Assembly: GCF_016861845.1 (NCBI RefSeq)
Contig: NZ_BOLV01000008.1
Span: 58,933-122,932 of the forward strand
Direction: 5' to 3'
Length of the DNA: 64,000 bases
From: Lacticaseibacillus suilingensis
Lineage (GTDB): Bacteria > Bacillota > Bacilli > Lactobacillales > Lactobacillaceae
Part shown: positions 44,137 to 54,167 of the stretch, piece after piece
Layout: every line of letters begins with the position of its first letter
Numbering within the stretch: position 1 is the stretch's first letter
Position numbers and translations under genes: made by a program
Notes under the pieces: model-generated
The model's database searches: none
The model's input: the letters and a program-made list of their open reading frames with translations, nothing else
What the model was told of the DNA's origin: nothing

Positions 44137-46998
44137 ATGGCTAACGATAAAATTGTGATTCACGGCGCTCGCGCCCACAACTTAAAAGATGTCGATTTGA
44201 CCATTCCCAAAAATAAATTGGTGGTCATGACCGGTTTGTCCGGTTCCGGGAAGTCCAGCCTGGCCTTTGATACGCTGTATGCGGAAGGCCAGCGCCGCTA
44301 CGTCGAAAGTCTGTCGGCCTATGCACGCCAGTTCCTTGGCCAAATGGACAAACCTGATGTGGATTCAATCGACGGCTTGAGCCCGGCGATTTCCATCGAT
44401 CAGAAAACCACCTCGAAAAATCCGCGGTCCACAGTGGGCACGGTCACTGAAATCAATGACTACCTGCGCTTGCTGTGGGCGCGGATTGGCAAGCCAATTT
44501 GCCCGAATGACGGGACGCCGATCACCAGCCAAAGCGTCGAGCAAATGGTCAACCGGGTCCAGCAACTCCCGGACAAAACGCGGATTCAGATTCTCTCGCC
44601 CGTGGTGCGCCGGAAAAAAGGTGCCCACAAAAAGGTGCTGGAAAAGATTGTCCGTGAAGGCTATGTGCGCATGCGGGTGGATGGCGAGATTATGGACGCC
44701 AGCGCCGACGTTGAATTGGACAAGAACAAGAACCATGACATCGACATTGTCATCGACCGCATTGTCGTGAAGGCAGGAGATGCTGATAATCGCTCACGCC
44801 TGTTCGATTCTTTTGAAGCAGCGCTGCGCCTATCTGAAGGCTATGCCACTGTTGATGTGATTGGCGGCGAGCCGCTCGTGTTCTCAGAACATTTTGCCTG
44901 CCCGCTGTGCGGCTTTACGATTGGGGTGTTGGAACCGCGGCTGTTTTCCTTCAACGCACCATTTGGAGCCTGCCCGGAATGTGATGGGTTAGGCGAAAAG
45001 TTGACGGTGGATGTGGATTTGGTGGTGCCAGATCCTGACAAAACCATTGCCGAAGGGGCGATTGCGCCATGGTACACGGCTAGTTCCACTTACTATCCGA
45101 CCATGCTGGAACAAGCCTGCACGGCGTTCAAGGTGCCGATTGACAAGCCATTCAATAAGTTGACTGACCGCCAGCGTGATTTGGTGCTGAACGGCAGTCA
45201 AGGCAAGAAGTTCCACTTTCATGCCGATTCCGATTTCGGCGGGGTGCGCGATGTGATGGCCCCATTCGAAGGCGTGCTACCGAACATCGAGCGCCGCTAC
45301 CGCTCCAATAACACACCGTTTGGTTCTGATCAGATGCGGCAGTACATGACCGCCCTAGTTTGCCCGGTGTGCCACGGCAAGCGCCTCAATCGTCAAGCAC
45401 TAGCGGTGAAAGTGGCGGGCAAGGATATCGCGGAAGCCTCTGACTTGGCCATCAAAAATGCTTTGCCGTTCTTTAGCCAAATTGAGCTGTCCGAAAATGA
45501 AGTGGTGATTGCCAAGCCCATTTTGAAAGAAGTGAACGATCGCCTGACCTTCCTGGAAAACGTCGGCCTTGATTACCTGACGTTGAGTCGGGCGGCTGGG
45601 ACCCTGTCCGGTGGGGAAGCGCAGCGGATTCGTTTGGCCACCCAAATCGGTTCCAATTTATCTGGCGTGCTGTATATTTTGGATGAACCTTCCATCGGCT
45701 TGCACCAACGCGATAACGACCGCTTGATCGCTTCGCTGAAGAAAATGCGCGATTTGGGCAACACATTGATCGTGGTTGAACATGATGAGGACACCATGCT
45801 GGCGGCGGATTATCTGATTGACGTTGGCCCTGGCGCTGGGGACAAAGGCGGCCACATTATGGCCGCCGGCACCCCGAAGCAGGTGATGCGCTCCAGCAAA
45901 TCCCTGACTGGCCAATATCTCGCCGGCAAGAAGTTTATTCCGGTACCGACCCAGCGGCGCGCCGGTAGTGGCAAGATTTTGCGTCTGGAAGGTGCGGCTG
46001 ACCACAACTTGAAACACATTGACGTCGATTTTCCACTGGGTAAGTTCATTGGCGTGACCGGGGTTTCCGGTTCCGGTAAATCCACTTTGGTCAACTCGAT
46101 TTTGAAGCGGGCCTTGGCCCAGAAGTTGTACCGCAACTCGGCTAAGCCTGGGGCTTACAGCAAACTGCTAGGCTGGAAGAATATCGAAAAGCTTGTGGAC
46201 ATTGATCAAAGTCCAATTGGCCGCACGCCGCGCAGTAACCCAGCGACCTACACTGGGGTGTTCAACGACATTCGCGCCTTGTTTGCCCAAACTGGTGAAG
46301 CTAAACTCCGGGGTTACACCCAAGGTCGTTTTTCCTTTAACGTCAAAGGCGGCCGCTGTGAGAACTGTAAAGGTGACGGGATTATCAAGATCGAAATGAA
46401 CTTCCTGCCAGATGTCTATGTGCCTTGCGAAGTCTGCCATGGCAAACGGTACAACTCCGAAACCCTCGAAGTGACTTACAAAGGTAAGAACATTGCTGAT
46501 GTGCTGGAAATGACCGTGGACGAAGCAGTGAAGTTCTTTGCTCCGATTCCTAAAATCGCCCGCAAGCTGCAAACCATTGTTGATGTGGGCCTCGGCTACG
46601 TCCAAATGGGCCAAAGCGCCACCACCTTATCTGGGGGGGAAGCCCAGCGCATGAAGCTCGCTTCTGAACTGCAAAAGCTTTCTACCGGCCGCAACTTCTA
46701 CATTCTCGACGAGCCAACCACTGGCTTGCATACCGACGATATTCGCCGGTTGCTGGAGGTGCTCCAACGATTGGTCGACGAAGGTAACACCGTGTTGGTG
46801 ATTGAACATAACCTGGATGTGATCAAAACCGCCGATTGGCTGATTGATTTAGGACCAGAAGGCGGCGATGGCGGCGGTCAAGTGATTGCTACCGGCACGC
46901 CAGAAGCCATTGCCAAGGTGAAGAACAGCTACACCGGCCAATACCTCGCGCCAATTCTGGCCCGGGACAAGGCCCGCATGGCTGCCCAAAGTAAATAA
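44137..46998 (+). CDS. uvrA: Excinuclease ABC subunit A
   Basis: This 953-residue DNA-damage sensor has two ABC ATPase modules (Walker A GLSGSGKSS near 32 and GVSGSGKST near 643; signatures LSGGEAQR near 489 and 828). Zinc-binding Cys pairs include CPLCGF..CPECDG (~254-285) and CENCKG..CEVCHG (~737-765). It loads UvrB on damaged DNA. Cotranscribed with uvrB. A terminator follows. Confidence 0.97.
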   Translation: MANDKIVIHGARAHNLKDVDLTIPKNKLVVMTGLSGSGKSSLAFDTLYAEGQRRYVESLSAYARQFLGQMDKPDVDSIDGLSPAISIDQKTTSKNPRSTVGTVTEINDYLRLLWARIGKPICPNDGTPITSQSVEQMVNRVQQLPDKTRIQILSPVVRRKKGAHKKVLEKIVREGYVRMRVDGEIMDASADVELDKNKNHDIDIVIDRIVVKAGDADNRSRLFDSFEAALRLSEGYATVDVIGGEPLVFSEHFACPLCGFTIGVLEPRLFSFNAPFGACPECDGLGEKLTVDVDLVVPDPDKTIAEGAIAPWYTASSTYYPTMLEQACTAFKVPIDKPFNKLTDRQRDLVLNGSQGKKFHFHADSDFGGVRDVMAPFEGVLPNIERRYRSNNTPFGSDQMRQYMTALVCPVCHGKRLNRQALAVKVAGKDIAEASDLAIKNALPFFSQIELSENEVVIAKPILKEVNDRLTFLENVGLDYLTLSRAAGTLSGGEAQRIRLATQIGSNLSGVLYILDEPSIGLHQRDNDRLIASLKKMRDLGNTLIVVEHDEDTMLAADYLIDVGPGAGDKGGHIMAAGTPKQVMRSSKSLTGQYLAGKKFIPVPTQRRAGSGKILRLEGAADHNLKHIDVDFPLGKFIGVTGVSGSGKSTLVNSILKRALAQKLYRNSAKPGAYSKLLGWKNIEKLVDIDQSPIGRTPRSNPATYTGVFNDIRALFAQTGEAKLRGYTQGRFSFNVKGGRCENCKGDGIIKIEMNFLPDVYVPCEVCHGKRYNSETLEVTYKGKNIADVLEMTVDEAVKFFAPIPKIARKLQTIVDVGLGYVQMGQSATTLSGGEAQRMKLASELQKLSTGRNFYILDEPTTGLHTDDIRRLLEVLQRLVDEGNTVLVIEHNLDVIKTADWLIDLGPEGGDGGGQVIATGTPEAIAKVKNSYTGQYLAPILARDKARMAAQSK

Positions 46999-47005
46999 GC
47001 CTGTG

Positions 47006-47034
47006 AACCGCTACTGTTGAGTGGCGGTTTTTGT
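47006..47034 (+). terminator. Terminator after uvrA
   Basis: AACCGCTAC / GTGGCGGTT (one G-T pair), followed by TTTTG. Confidence 0.8.
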
Positions 47035-47173
47035 CTGAGCTGAATCGTGGTTGACTGGGATGCGCGTCGCTTGAGCGACCACCACAACCCGCGGCAGTGC
47101 CGGCTAAAACTGAATTTTCTTGTGCCACGTAGATGAAGCCGGTATGATAGGGGTAGAAAGAGAGGCGCGGTTT

Positions 47174-47713
47174 ATGTTTAATCGGACACATTTTGGATTT
47201 GACTGGGGCGAATTTATGACAGGGATTGCCCTGATTTTAGCGGGGGTAGTGGTGCTGCATCACCCTGGGGCGACTTTAGCCACGTTGACTTTCCTGTTCG
47301 CGTTGGTGGCCATTATCCGGGGGATTGCGACCTTGGCGGCATTTGCCAAGTTGCGTGAGTTTACGGGAAAGTTGGCTTGGTTGACGTTGATTTCTGGGAT
47401 TCTTGATTTGATCCTGGGTGTGGTCTTCCTGTTCAACCTGCAAGCCGGGGCGTTGACGCTAGCTTACCTGTTTGCCATCTGGTTCGTGATCGATAGTATC
47501 GCTAACCTTGCCAATGCCGGACAAATGCGCGCAGCTGGTACCGGCTGGTTCATCTTGAACTTGGTGCTAGACATCTTTGCGCTGGTCGTCAGCGTACTGC
47601 TGTTGATGCAGCCGGTAGTGGCGGCAGTCGGGATGGTCATCTTACTGGCCACGGCTTTCTTCCTGCTGGGACTCAATGCGATTCTGTTGGCTTTTGCCCG
47701 GCGCCAGATCTAA
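47174..47713 (+). CDS. DUF308 (HdeD family) membrane protein
   Basis: This 179-residue protein has six evenly spaced membrane helices and the DUF308 pairing pattern (IALILAGVVVL, LTLISGILDLILGVVFL, VLDIFALVVSVLLL; each ends in a short polar turn). HdeD in E. coli is linked to acid resistance; function here is unknown. The ATG at 47174 has AGAGAGGCG upstream; the frame from 47120 has 18 more codons without a site. Stands alone between two terminators. Confidence 0.82.
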   Translation: MFNRTHFGFDWGEFMTGIALILAGVVVLHHPGATLATLTFLFALVAIIRGIATLAAFAKLREFTGKLAWLTLISGILDLILGVVFLFNLQAGALTLAYLFAIWFVIDSIANLANAGQMRAAGTGWFILNLVLDIFALVVSVLLLMQPVVAAVGMVILLATAFFLLGLNAILLAFARRQI

Positions 47714-47751
47714 TCCGCTCGCGACTAAAACGAAAATCAAGCAGACTCTTT

Positions 47752-47781
47752 ACCCTTCAATCCGGTGAAGGGTCTTTTTTT
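47752..47781 (+). terminator. Terminator after the DUF308 gene
   Basis: ACCCTTCA / TGAAGGGT, loop ATCCGG, TTTTTTT. Confidence 0.85.
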
Positions 47782-47905
47782 ACCTGTGCGGCCAGGGTTC
47801 GCAAAATTGCGCTGCCATAACCTCGAGACTTGCAGCGCTTCCAAGGATAGCCTATAGTTCCAAGTATAGACTTATCTAAAACAAAGACTTATGGGGGATG
47901 GCAAG

Positions 47906-48619
47906 GTGGAGCCGAAGTACATGCACATTGTGAACGTCATCAAAAAAAGAATTACCGATGGCACTTATCCAACTGGCGGTGTGATTCCAAAGCAGGAGGA
48001 ACTGGCAGCAGAACTGGGCGTTAGTCGCATGACCGTTAAAAAAGCGCTGGATATTTTGACGGTTGATGGCTATGTGCTGCCGAAGCGCGGGGTGGGGACC
48101 TTCGTGCGGCCCAAAGTGGTGCGACAGCGCAATTCATTGCCGCTGAGTTCCTACGGCGGCCTGAGCAATGACTTAGGGGTGCCGGTGGAAAGCAAAGTGA
48201 TTTTGTTCGACATTGGGTTTCCCACCGCGGAAGTCCAGGAGGCGCTTGAGATCGAGGAAAACCAGCCGGTCTATGAAATTCGCCGGTTGCGGTTAGTGGA
48301 TGGCCAGCCGTATGGGCTTGAGCACACCTTTCTAAACGCCGCCATTTTTCCGCAATTGAAGCCGGAAGTGTTCACAGGTTCGTTTTACCGCTACCTCCAC
48401 GAAACCTGCGGGCTGACGATCGGTGGGGCCAATCGCTCGATCTCGGCGGAAAAGCCGGATCAATACAACGAGCAATACTTGCATTCCAAGCCGGATGAGC
48501 CGATTTTGCAAGTGAAGCAGACGGTGTATTTGGACGACGGGCAACCCTTTGAAATGTCGATTGATCAACATCCTTATAGCGCCCATCATACTTACACCTT
48601 TATTGACGTGAAGCGCTAG
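47906..48619 (+). CDS. GntR-family regulator with UTRA domain
   Basis: This protein of 237 residues from the GTG at 47906 (242 from ATG 47891) has a winged helix (~5-70; QEELAAELGVSRMTVKKALDIL core at ~33-54, shown here by its SRMTVKKAL) and a UTRA ligand-binding domain (~95-235; PVYEIRRLRL, EHTFLNAAIFP, MSIDQHPYSAHHTYTF). GTG is preferred because GGGGGA lies 7 bp before it, while the ATG lacks a site. UTRA regulators usually sense phosphosugars. It most likely represses the PTS gene downstream. Confidence 0.88.
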   Translation: MEPKYMHIVNVIKKRITDGTYPTGGVIPKQEELAAELGVSRMTVKKALDILTVDGYVLPKRGVGTFVRPKVVRQRNSLPLSSYGGLSNDLGVPVESKVILFDIGFPTAEVQEALEIEENQPVYEIRRLRLVDGQPYGLEHTFLNAAIFPQLKPEVFTGSFYRYLHETCGLTIGGANRSISAEKPDQYNEQYLHSKPDEPILQVKQTVYLDDGQPFEMSIDQHPYSAHHTYTFIDVKR

Positions 48620-48625
48620 CACCTA

Positions 48626-48651
48626 AGCACCTGACTGCAGGTGCTTTTTTT
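48626..48651 (+). terminator. Terminator after gntR
   Basis: AGCACCTG / CAGGTGCT, loop ACTG-centred, then TTTTTTT. Confidence 0.85.
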
Positions 48652-48659
48652 GTACATAG

Positions 48660-48713
48660 GTATATACATGAAAAATATAAAAGTATTGACATGGAAACAT
48701 TCTGATATATACT
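48660..48713 (+). promoter_or_regulatory. Promoter and candidate operator for the PTS gene
   Basis: Promoter: TTGACA (48686-48691), 16 bp, TATACT (48708-48713). The palindrome GTATATAC (48660-48667) lies upstream, and TATATAC recurs over the -10 (48706-48712). GntR/UTRA repressors often bind T(G)TATATACA-like sites, so these two are candidate operators. Confidence 0.6.
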
Positions 48714-48803
48714 GATTTTGGCGGTTGATGAAATCGCTTCATTCTTTCGTGGTAGTTGGCGCTGACTAACTGCGCGATGCACTTATAAAAGGGAGATGGC
48801 ATT

Positions 48804-50123
48804 ATGTCTTTGGAGAACTCTAAACTGGGCGATCGGTTCGCGATTTTCGCGGCCAAGCTCGGCAATCAAATTCATCTGCGCTCATTGCGAGATGCGTTCG
48901 CGACCGTCATGCCGCTGTATATTTTGGCTGGCTTGGCGACCTTGTTGAACAACACCGTGTTCACCTGGATTTTTAAGGGTAGTACCTTAACGTCAGTCCA
49001 GTACTGGGGCACGCTGTTGAGCAATGCAACCCTGAACTTTTCTGGGGTCATGATTGCGGCCATGATTGGGTACTGCTTGGCCAAAAATCGGCGTTTTGAA
49101 AATCCCATTGCTGCAGCGATGGTTTCAATCGCGGCTTTGATTTTGATGATGCCGAACACGGTTTTCCTCATTCCTGATGGGGCGAAAAAGGCGGTTTCGA
49201 TTTCTGCCGTGTTGCCATACACCAACCTGGGCACCGGCGCGATGTTTGCCGGGATCATCATGGGCTTGGTGGCAACGGAAATCTTTATCCGCGTGTCTCA
49301 CATGAAGCGCCTGCAAATCAACTTAGGCGACAACATTCCGCCAGCAGTTTCTAACTCGTTTAATGTGCTTATTCCTGTCATTTTGGTGCTGTCGGGCTTA
49401 GCGATTGTTTCCGCCTTGTTGAACAACTTGGCTGGGATGAACCTGATTAACCTGATTACCACCTTCATTCAAGAACCACTGCGCCACGTTGGGACCTCAA
49501 TCTGGGGCGTGCTGCTGCTCTATTCTCTGGGCAATTTGCTGTGGCTGTTTGGGATTCACCACTCAGTTATTTACAGTTCCATCTTGGAGCCATTGTTGAT
49601 CATCAACATTACCCAGAACATTGCCGCCTACAGTGCCGGCAAAGCAATTCCCAACATCATCAACGTTTCGCAGGTCGCTTCCTTTGGCCTGATAGGTGGT
49701 TCCGGTTCAACGCTGTGCCTCTTGATTGCGACCTTCCTGTTCAGCCGCAACAAGGTTTCCCGCAATGTGGCGAGCTTGTCCGTTGCCCCTGGGATCTTTA
49801 ACATCAACGAACCAGTCATCTTTGGTTACCCGATTGTTTACAACATCAGCCTGATCTTCCCATTCATCTTCGTCCCAGCGCTGGGCGTTTTTGTTAGCTG
49901 GGCGGCAACAGTGGCCGGCTGGATGAACCCATGTGTGACCTTGGTACCTTGGACCACGCCGGTTGGCATCAGTGCCTTTCTAGCAACGGCGGGCGACTGG
50001 CGCGCCGTGGTCATTCAGTTGCTGATCTTAGTCGCTGGGGTGCTGATTTACGCGCCATTCGTCAAAATCAATGACAAAGTGGCTGAGAAGCAAGCCGAAG
50101 AACAACTCGCTGATCAACAATAA
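48804..50123 (+). CDS. PTS lactose/cellobiose-family EIIC permease
   Basis: This 439-residue permease has ~10 membrane segments. The family motifs FGIHHSVIYSSILEP (~250) and FNINEPVIFGYPIV (~333) mark the sugar- and phosphate-transfer site region. It transports a beta-glucoside or oligosaccharide during phosphorylation. No EIIA or EIIB gene is adjacent, so it must borrow them from elsewhere. GGGAG precedes the ATG. It lies upstream of an SGNH hydrolase in one transcript and downstream of a GntR regulator. The sugar is not predictable. Confidence 0.9.
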   Translation: MSLENSKLGDRFAIFAAKLGNQIHLRSLRDAFATVMPLYILAGLATLLNNTVFTWIFKGSTLTSVQYWGTLLSNATLNFSGVMIAAMIGYCLAKNRRFENPIAAAMVSIAALILMMPNTVFLIPDGAKKAVSISAVLPYTNLGTGAMFAGIIMGLVATEIFIRVSHMKRLQINLGDNIPPAVSNSFNVLIPVILVLSGLAIVSALLNNLAGMNLINLITTFIQEPLRHVGTSIWGVLLLYSLGNLLWLFGIHHSVIYSSILEPLLIINITQNIAAYSAGKAIPNIINVSQVASFGLIGGSGSTLCLLIATFLFSRNKVSRNVASLSVAPGIFNINEPVIFGYPIVYNISLIFPFIFVPALGVFVSWAATVAGWMNPCVTLVPWTTPVGISAFLATAGDWRAVVIQLLILVAGVLIYAPFVKINDKVAEKQAEEQLADQQ

Positions 50124-50148
50124 TTGCGAGATAGTTAGAAGGAAAATT

Positions 50149-50799
50149 ATGCGCGAACAAATGCTTTACGATACGGACCGCTACCAGCTGCGCGATTACA
50201 TTATTGAGCGTCTGAATGAAGTCACAATGGCCAACCGGGACGCGGTGCCTGGTGGGGTAGTGTTCTTCGGAGATTCCTTGACTCAGTTCATGGATCTCAA
50301 GCGCTTCTATCCTGAATACAAAAATGCTTATAACTGCGGCATTGCTGGGATTACGTCGGATATGTTGCTGCACTTTATCGATGAAGGGGTGCTCAAATAC
50401 CGGCCCAGCACCGTGTTTCTGATGGTGGGGACCAATGACCTGGGCAATACTACGATGACGAGTCCCCGGCAGATTGCCCTGAACGTGAAGGAGATTATTG
50501 AAATCATTCACAATAATCTACCTGATTGCCGCATCAATTTGCTGAGCTGTATTCCTTGCGATGAAGCCATTCAAAGCTACATGGCCAAAGGCACCACGCT
50601 CAGACGCAATGACACCCTGCGCATGGTCTTTGCGGAGTACCAGCGCGTCATCCCATATTCATACGTCCACATGATCGATATGTTTGACGCCTTGTATGAC
50701 GAAAATGGGCACCTTGATACCAGTGCCTTCAAAGATGGCTTGCATGTCAATGATGCCGGGTATGAAAAGCTTGTCGCCGCTGTGAAACGGCAGTTATAA
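50149..50799 (+). CDS. SGNH/GDSL-family hydrolase
   Basis: This 216-residue cytoplasmic esterase has block I FFGDSLTQ (~33, nucleophile Ser), Gly block GIAGIT, block III GTNDLGN (~84) and block V DGLHVND (~200, Asp and His), so the triad is complete. No signal peptide. The frame from 50071 overlaps the EIIC gene; ATG 50149 has AGAAGGAAAA. Linked to the EIIC gene by a 25 bp gap, it may deacylate or deacetylate the imported phosphosugar. That is inference. Confidence 0.88.
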   Translation: MREQMLYDTDRYQLRDYIIERLNEVTMANRDAVPGGVVFFGDSLTQFMDLKRFYPEYKNAYNCGIAGITSDMLLHFIDEGVLKYRPSTVFLMVGTNDLGNTTMTSPRQIALNVKEIIEIIHNNLPDCRINLLSCIPCDEAIQSYMAKGTTLRRNDTLRMVFAEYQRVIPYSYVHMIDMFDALYDENGHLDTSAFKDGLHVNDAGYEKLVAAVKRQL

Positions 50800-50805
50800 C
50801 CAGAG

Positions 50806-50836
50806 AAAGTCGTATCTTCAGGATGCGACTTTTTTG
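50806..50836 (+). terminator. Terminator after the SGNH gene
   Basis: AAAGTCGTATC / GGATGCGACTTT (one G-T pair), loop TTCA, TTTT. Confidence 0.85.
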
Positions 50837-50906
50837 CTGCCTTGAAGACGGTTGGTATCAATGACACGCCCGGCATGTTACAATGAAGCGAGAAAGAAGG
50901 GATACG

Positions 50907-51791
50907 ATGGCGGAATCATTGAACCTCGTTGTGATCACAGGGATGTCTGGGGCCGGCAAGACGGTCGCCATGCAGTCATTCGAAGACCTCGGCTATTTTT
51001 GCGTTGATAATATGCCCCCGGCTTTGCTGCCCAAGTTTTGGGAACTAGTGAAGGAGAGTGGTAAGATTACCAAAATCGCCTTGGTGATCGACCTGCGGAG
51101 TCATGCCTTTTACGATCAAATCAACGATATGTTGGCCAGTTTGGACAATACGGCGTTTGTCACCACCAAAATTCTCTTTTTGGACGCCACTGATGCGGAG
51201 CTCGTTTCCCGTTACAAGGAAACGCGGCGCAGCCACCCTTTGGCTCAAGAAGGCCGCTTGATGGATGGCATTCGCAAGGAGCGGGCGCTGTTGACAGAGC
51301 TGCGTAATCGCGCTCAAGTGGTGATTGATACCACCAATCTCAGTCCGCGACAGCTGCGGGAGAAACTGTTCGTCACCTTTAAATCGGCCAATCATCCGAC
51401 TTTCCACTTGGAAGTGATGTCCTTTGGTTTCAAGTACGGCCTGCCGATTGACGCTGATATCGTGATGGATGTGCGTTTTTTGCCCAATCCTTATTACGTG
51501 CAAGCTTTCCGCAATCGCGATGGCCGCGATCAGGATGTTTACGATTACGTGATGGACAATAAAGCCGCCGAAGACTTTTATCAAAAATTCTATGGCATGC
51601 TGGCGTCCATCATGCCGCAGTATCAAGAAGAAGGTAAAAGCTCGGTCACGATTGCCATCGGTTGCACCGGCGGCCAGCACCGTAGCGTGGCCTTCGCCGA
51701 GCGGATTGGCAAAGCCTTCAAAGCCGACTACCCAGTGGATATCACACATCGGGATGTCAATAAACGGAAAGCGACGGTGAATCGCTCATGA
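50907..51791 (+). CDS. rapZ: RNase adapter / nucleotide-binding protein RapZ (YvcJ)
   Basis: This 294-residue protein has Walker A GMSGAGKT near 11, Walker B-type VIDLRSHAF near 62 and the C-terminal [10 protein letters not shown] signature near 248. In E. coli RapZ directs RNase E to GlmZ; in Bacilli YvcJ affects competence and its target is unclear. ATG 50907 follows AGAAGGGA; an earlier ATG at 50883 overlaps the -10 TACAAT (50879-50884). Overlaps yvcK by 4 bp. Confidence 0.94.
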   Translation: MAESLNLVVITGMSGAGKTVAMQSFEDLGYFCVDNMPPALLPKFWELVKESGKITKIALVIDLRSHAFYDQINDMLASLDNTAFVTTKILFLDATDAELVSRYKETRRSHPLAQEGRLMDGIRKERALLTELRNRAQVVIDTTNLSPRQLREKLFVTFKSANHPTFHLEVMSFGFKYGLPIDADIVMDVRFLPNPYYVQAFRNRDGRDQDVYDYVMDNKAAEDFYQKFYGMLASIMPQYQEEGKSSVTIAIGCTGGQHRSVAFAERIGKAFKADYPVDITHRDVNKRKATVNRS

Positions 51792-52822
51792 CCATGACTG
51801 AAACCAAAACCATTCGCGTGATTCGCGGCCGGCGCCCGAAAGTCGTCGTCATTGGCGGTGGCACGGGCTTGCCGGTGATTGTAAAAAGTCTACGCGAGCA
51901 AAATGCCGATGTCACCGCGGTGGTGACTGTGGCGGATGACGGCGGCTCCAGCGGCGTGATTCGCAACTATATTAACGTGGTGCCGCCTGGTGATATTCGC
52001 AACGTCCTGGTGGCGTTGTCGGATTTACCCGAGCTAGAAAAAAGCGTGTTTCAATACCGTTTTGACACCAGTGATGCCTTTTTTGCCGGGCATGCGATTG
52101 GTAATCTGATTATTGCGGCGCTGTCCGAAATGCGCGGCGGCATTTTCCAGGCGGTACAGTCCTTATCCGCCATGATGAAAGTCGATGGCCATGTCTATCC
52201 GGCCAGCGACCGGCCGCTCACCTTGAATGCAGAATTTACTGATGGTACCACTTTGGCCGGCGAGGCGGAGATTACCGCGGCCGGCAAACATATCAAGCGC
52301 GTCTGGGTCACTGACAGTAATGGCGAAGTGAAGCCGCAGGCGGTGGATGAAGTCGTGCAAGCGATTTTGGCCGCCGACGTGGTGGTGATGGGGCCAGGGA
52401 GCCTCTTCACCAGTGTCTTGCCGAACCTGATGATTGAAAATCTCGGTCAAGCGGTGCTACAAACCCAGGCCGAAGTGATTTATGTGGTCAACATTATGAC
52501 CCAAAAAGGCGAAACCGAGCGCTTCACCGACGCAGATCATGTCCGGGTGCTGAACGCGCATCTCGGGGCCAATTTCGTCGACACGGTGCTGGTCAACATT
52601 GCGCCGGTGCCGAGTCATTACCTCGATCAACAAAAATACAACGAAATTCTCGTCCCAGTGCGGCCTGATTACGCCGGCTTGCGCGCCATGGGTTGCCGCG
52701 TGATTTCCGCTGACTTCCTGAAGTTGCGCGATCACGGGGTGTTTCATGATGGCGATAAAGTCGCCTCGGAAATTTTGAACCTGGCCTTTCAGGTGGGGAC
52801 GATGAAGAAACGAAAGCGGTGA
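51788..52822 (+). CDS. yvcK: YvcK/GlmR (CofD-like) cell-envelope metabolism factor
   Basis: This 344-residue CofD/UPF0052-fold protein has [12 protein letters not shown] near 19 and VADDGGSSG near 48, both nucleotide-sugar binding, and [13 protein letters not shown] near 203. In Bacillus GlmR binds UDP-GlcNAc and stimulates GlmS, needed for growth on gluconeogenic carbon. Its ATG overlaps the rapZ stop; whiA follows after 4 bp. Confidence 0.94.
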   Translation: MTMTETKTIRVIRGRRPKVVVIGGGTGLPVIVKSLREQNADVTAVVTVADDGGSSGVIRNYINVVPPGDIRNVLVALSDLPELEKSVFQYRFDTSDAFFAGHAIGNLIIAALSEMRGGIFQAVQSLSAMMKVDGHVYPASDRPLTLNAEFTDGTTLAGEAEITAAGKHIKRVWVTDSNGEVKPQAVDEVVQAILAADVVVMGPGSLFTSVLPNLMIENLGQAVLQTQAEVIYVVNIMTQKGETERFTDADHVRVLNAHLGANFVDTVLVNIAPVPSHYLDQQKYNEILVPVRPDYAGLRAMGCRVISADFLKLRDHGVFHDGDKVASEILNLAFQVGTMKKRKR

Positions 52823-52826
52823 GAAC

Positions 52827-53774
52827 ATGGCCAGTTACGCCAGTACGGTCAAAAAAGAATTAACCCAGCTGGAGGTGCATCCAGAGCATGCTAAAGCCGA
52901 GCTGTCGGCGCTGATTCGCATGAACGGTTCCCTGGCCATTCAGGCCCATGAATTCGTGCTCAATGTCCAAACCGAAAACCCGGCGATTGCGCGGCGGATT
53001 TACAAGCTGATTGATCAGGTCTATCATCGCGAAGCCGCGCTGGTGGTGCGGCGCAAGATGAAGCTTAAGAAGAATAATCAGTACATCGTGCGCTTGGTTT
53101 CAGGCGTCAATGAGGTCTTGCAGGATCTTGACATTCTCGATCCCGCGGATATGGCGATTCGCACGGCGGTGTCCCCCAAGGTGCTGAATGAGCCGCAGCG
53201 CGAACGGTCTTACCTACGCGGCGCCTTTTTGGCTGGTGGTTCGGTGAATAGTCCGGAAACGTCCCGCTACCATTTGGAAATCTATTCTCTGTACAAAGAC
53301 CACAATGACGGCGTGCTCAAGATGATGAATGATTTTGGTCTGAATGCCCGTACCGTCGAGCGCCGCAGTGGTTGGATCGTGTATCTGAAGGAAGCCGAGA
53401 AAATTGCCGATTTTCTGCAGGTGATTGGCGCCACCAATGCAATGCTGAAGTTTGAGGATGTGCGGATTGTCCGCGACATGCGCAATTCCGTTAACCGACT
53501 GGTGAACTGCGAAACCGCCAATATGAACAAAACCATTGATGCGGCGCAGCGGCAGATTGAAAATATCAACTACTTGCACGACCATGGCATGTTCGACAGC
53601 CTACCCGCCAAACTGCGGGAGATTGCCGAGTTGCGCCTAGCGCATCCTGATGTGTCGTTGAAGGAGCTTGGGACGATGGTGCCTAGTGGTCCAATCTCCA
53701 AATCTGGCATCAACCATCGCCTGCGTAAGCTCAACGAAATTGCCGAGGGCACCCGGCAGCCGGCAGGTAACTAA
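52827..53774 (+). CDS. whiA: DNA-binding protein WhiA
   Basis: This 315-residue protein has two LAGLIDADG-like domains without catalytic residues ([15 protein letters not shown] near 130) and a C-terminal HTH ([19 protein letters not shown] near 275-293). It links cell division and chromosome segregation in Bacillus and acts in sporulation of Streptomyces. Last gene of the rapZ-yvcK-whiA set, an order kept across Bacilli. Confidence 0.95.
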   Translation: MASYASTVKKELTQLEVHPEHAKAELSALIRMNGSLAIQAHEFVLNVQTENPAIARRIYKLIDQVYHREAALVVRRKMKLKKNNQYIVRLVSGVNEVLQDLDILDPADMAIRTAVSPKVLNEPQRERSYLRGAFLAGGSVNSPETSRYHLEIYSLYKDHNDGVLKMMNDFGLNARTVERRSGWIVYLKEAEKIADFLQVIGATNAMLKFEDVRIVRDMRNSVNRLVNCETANMNKTIDAAQRQIENINYLHDHGMFDSLPAKLREIAELRLAHPDVSLKELGTMVPSGPISKSGINHRLRKLNEIAEGTRQPAGN

Positions 53775-53858
53775 CGGCGCATTCTGGCCGCGTTGCTCAA
53801 TTAATCGCTTCTGCCCCTTGCTTTTTAAGAGGCAGTCACGTATCATAATTGAGTACTT

Positions 53859-53930
53859 GCGCGGTTAGTGTAATGGATCGCACGTGAGATTCCGGTTCTC
53901 GAAATCCGGGTTCGACTCCCGGGCTGCGCA
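53859..53930 (+). tRNA. tRNA-Arg (anticodon CCG)
   Basis: The full cloverleaf was traced. Acceptor GCGCGGT / GCTGCGC, D arm GTGT / GCAC with AATGG loop, anticodon stem TGAGA / TCTCG with loop TTCCGGT (anticodon CCG), 4-base variable loop, T arm CCGGG / CCCGG with loop TTCGACT, discriminator A. CCA is not encoded. It reads CGG. Prophage remains begin just after it, and tRNA-Arg genes are common phage attachment sites. Confidence 0.93.
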
Positions 53931-53963
53931 GAAATAGCCCATTTAGGACAAATTGGGACAAGC

Positions 53964-53990
53964 AAAAACGCCTAGAAATAGGCGTTTTTG
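53964..53990 (+). terminator. Terminator after tRNA-Arg
   Basis: Perfect eleven-base stem AAAAACGCCTA / TAGGCGTTTTT with GAAA tetraloop and following T-rich bases. It can work in either direction. Confidence 0.85.
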
Positions 53991-54167
53991 TTTTACACTC
54001 AAGTCAGAAATTTTTTATTTATTCTCCTTCTGCCTCAGCCTAGGCGGGGCCTTTTTTATCTTTAGCCGTAGTATTCTGCGACCTTCCGAATCAAATTAAG
54101 TTTGAGTGGATTGTACCCCGGCTGAATTCAGGTGAATGAGCGGCTTCAGTGCTAAATGAAAAAAGGT
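53991..54167. other. Gene-free stretch after tRNA-Arg
   Basis: No gene is recognised. GCCTCAGCCTAGGCGGGGCC followed by TTTTTT (near 54033-54058) is terminator-like. An integrase gene would be expected next to the attachment site but none is found on either strand. Confidence 0.5.
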
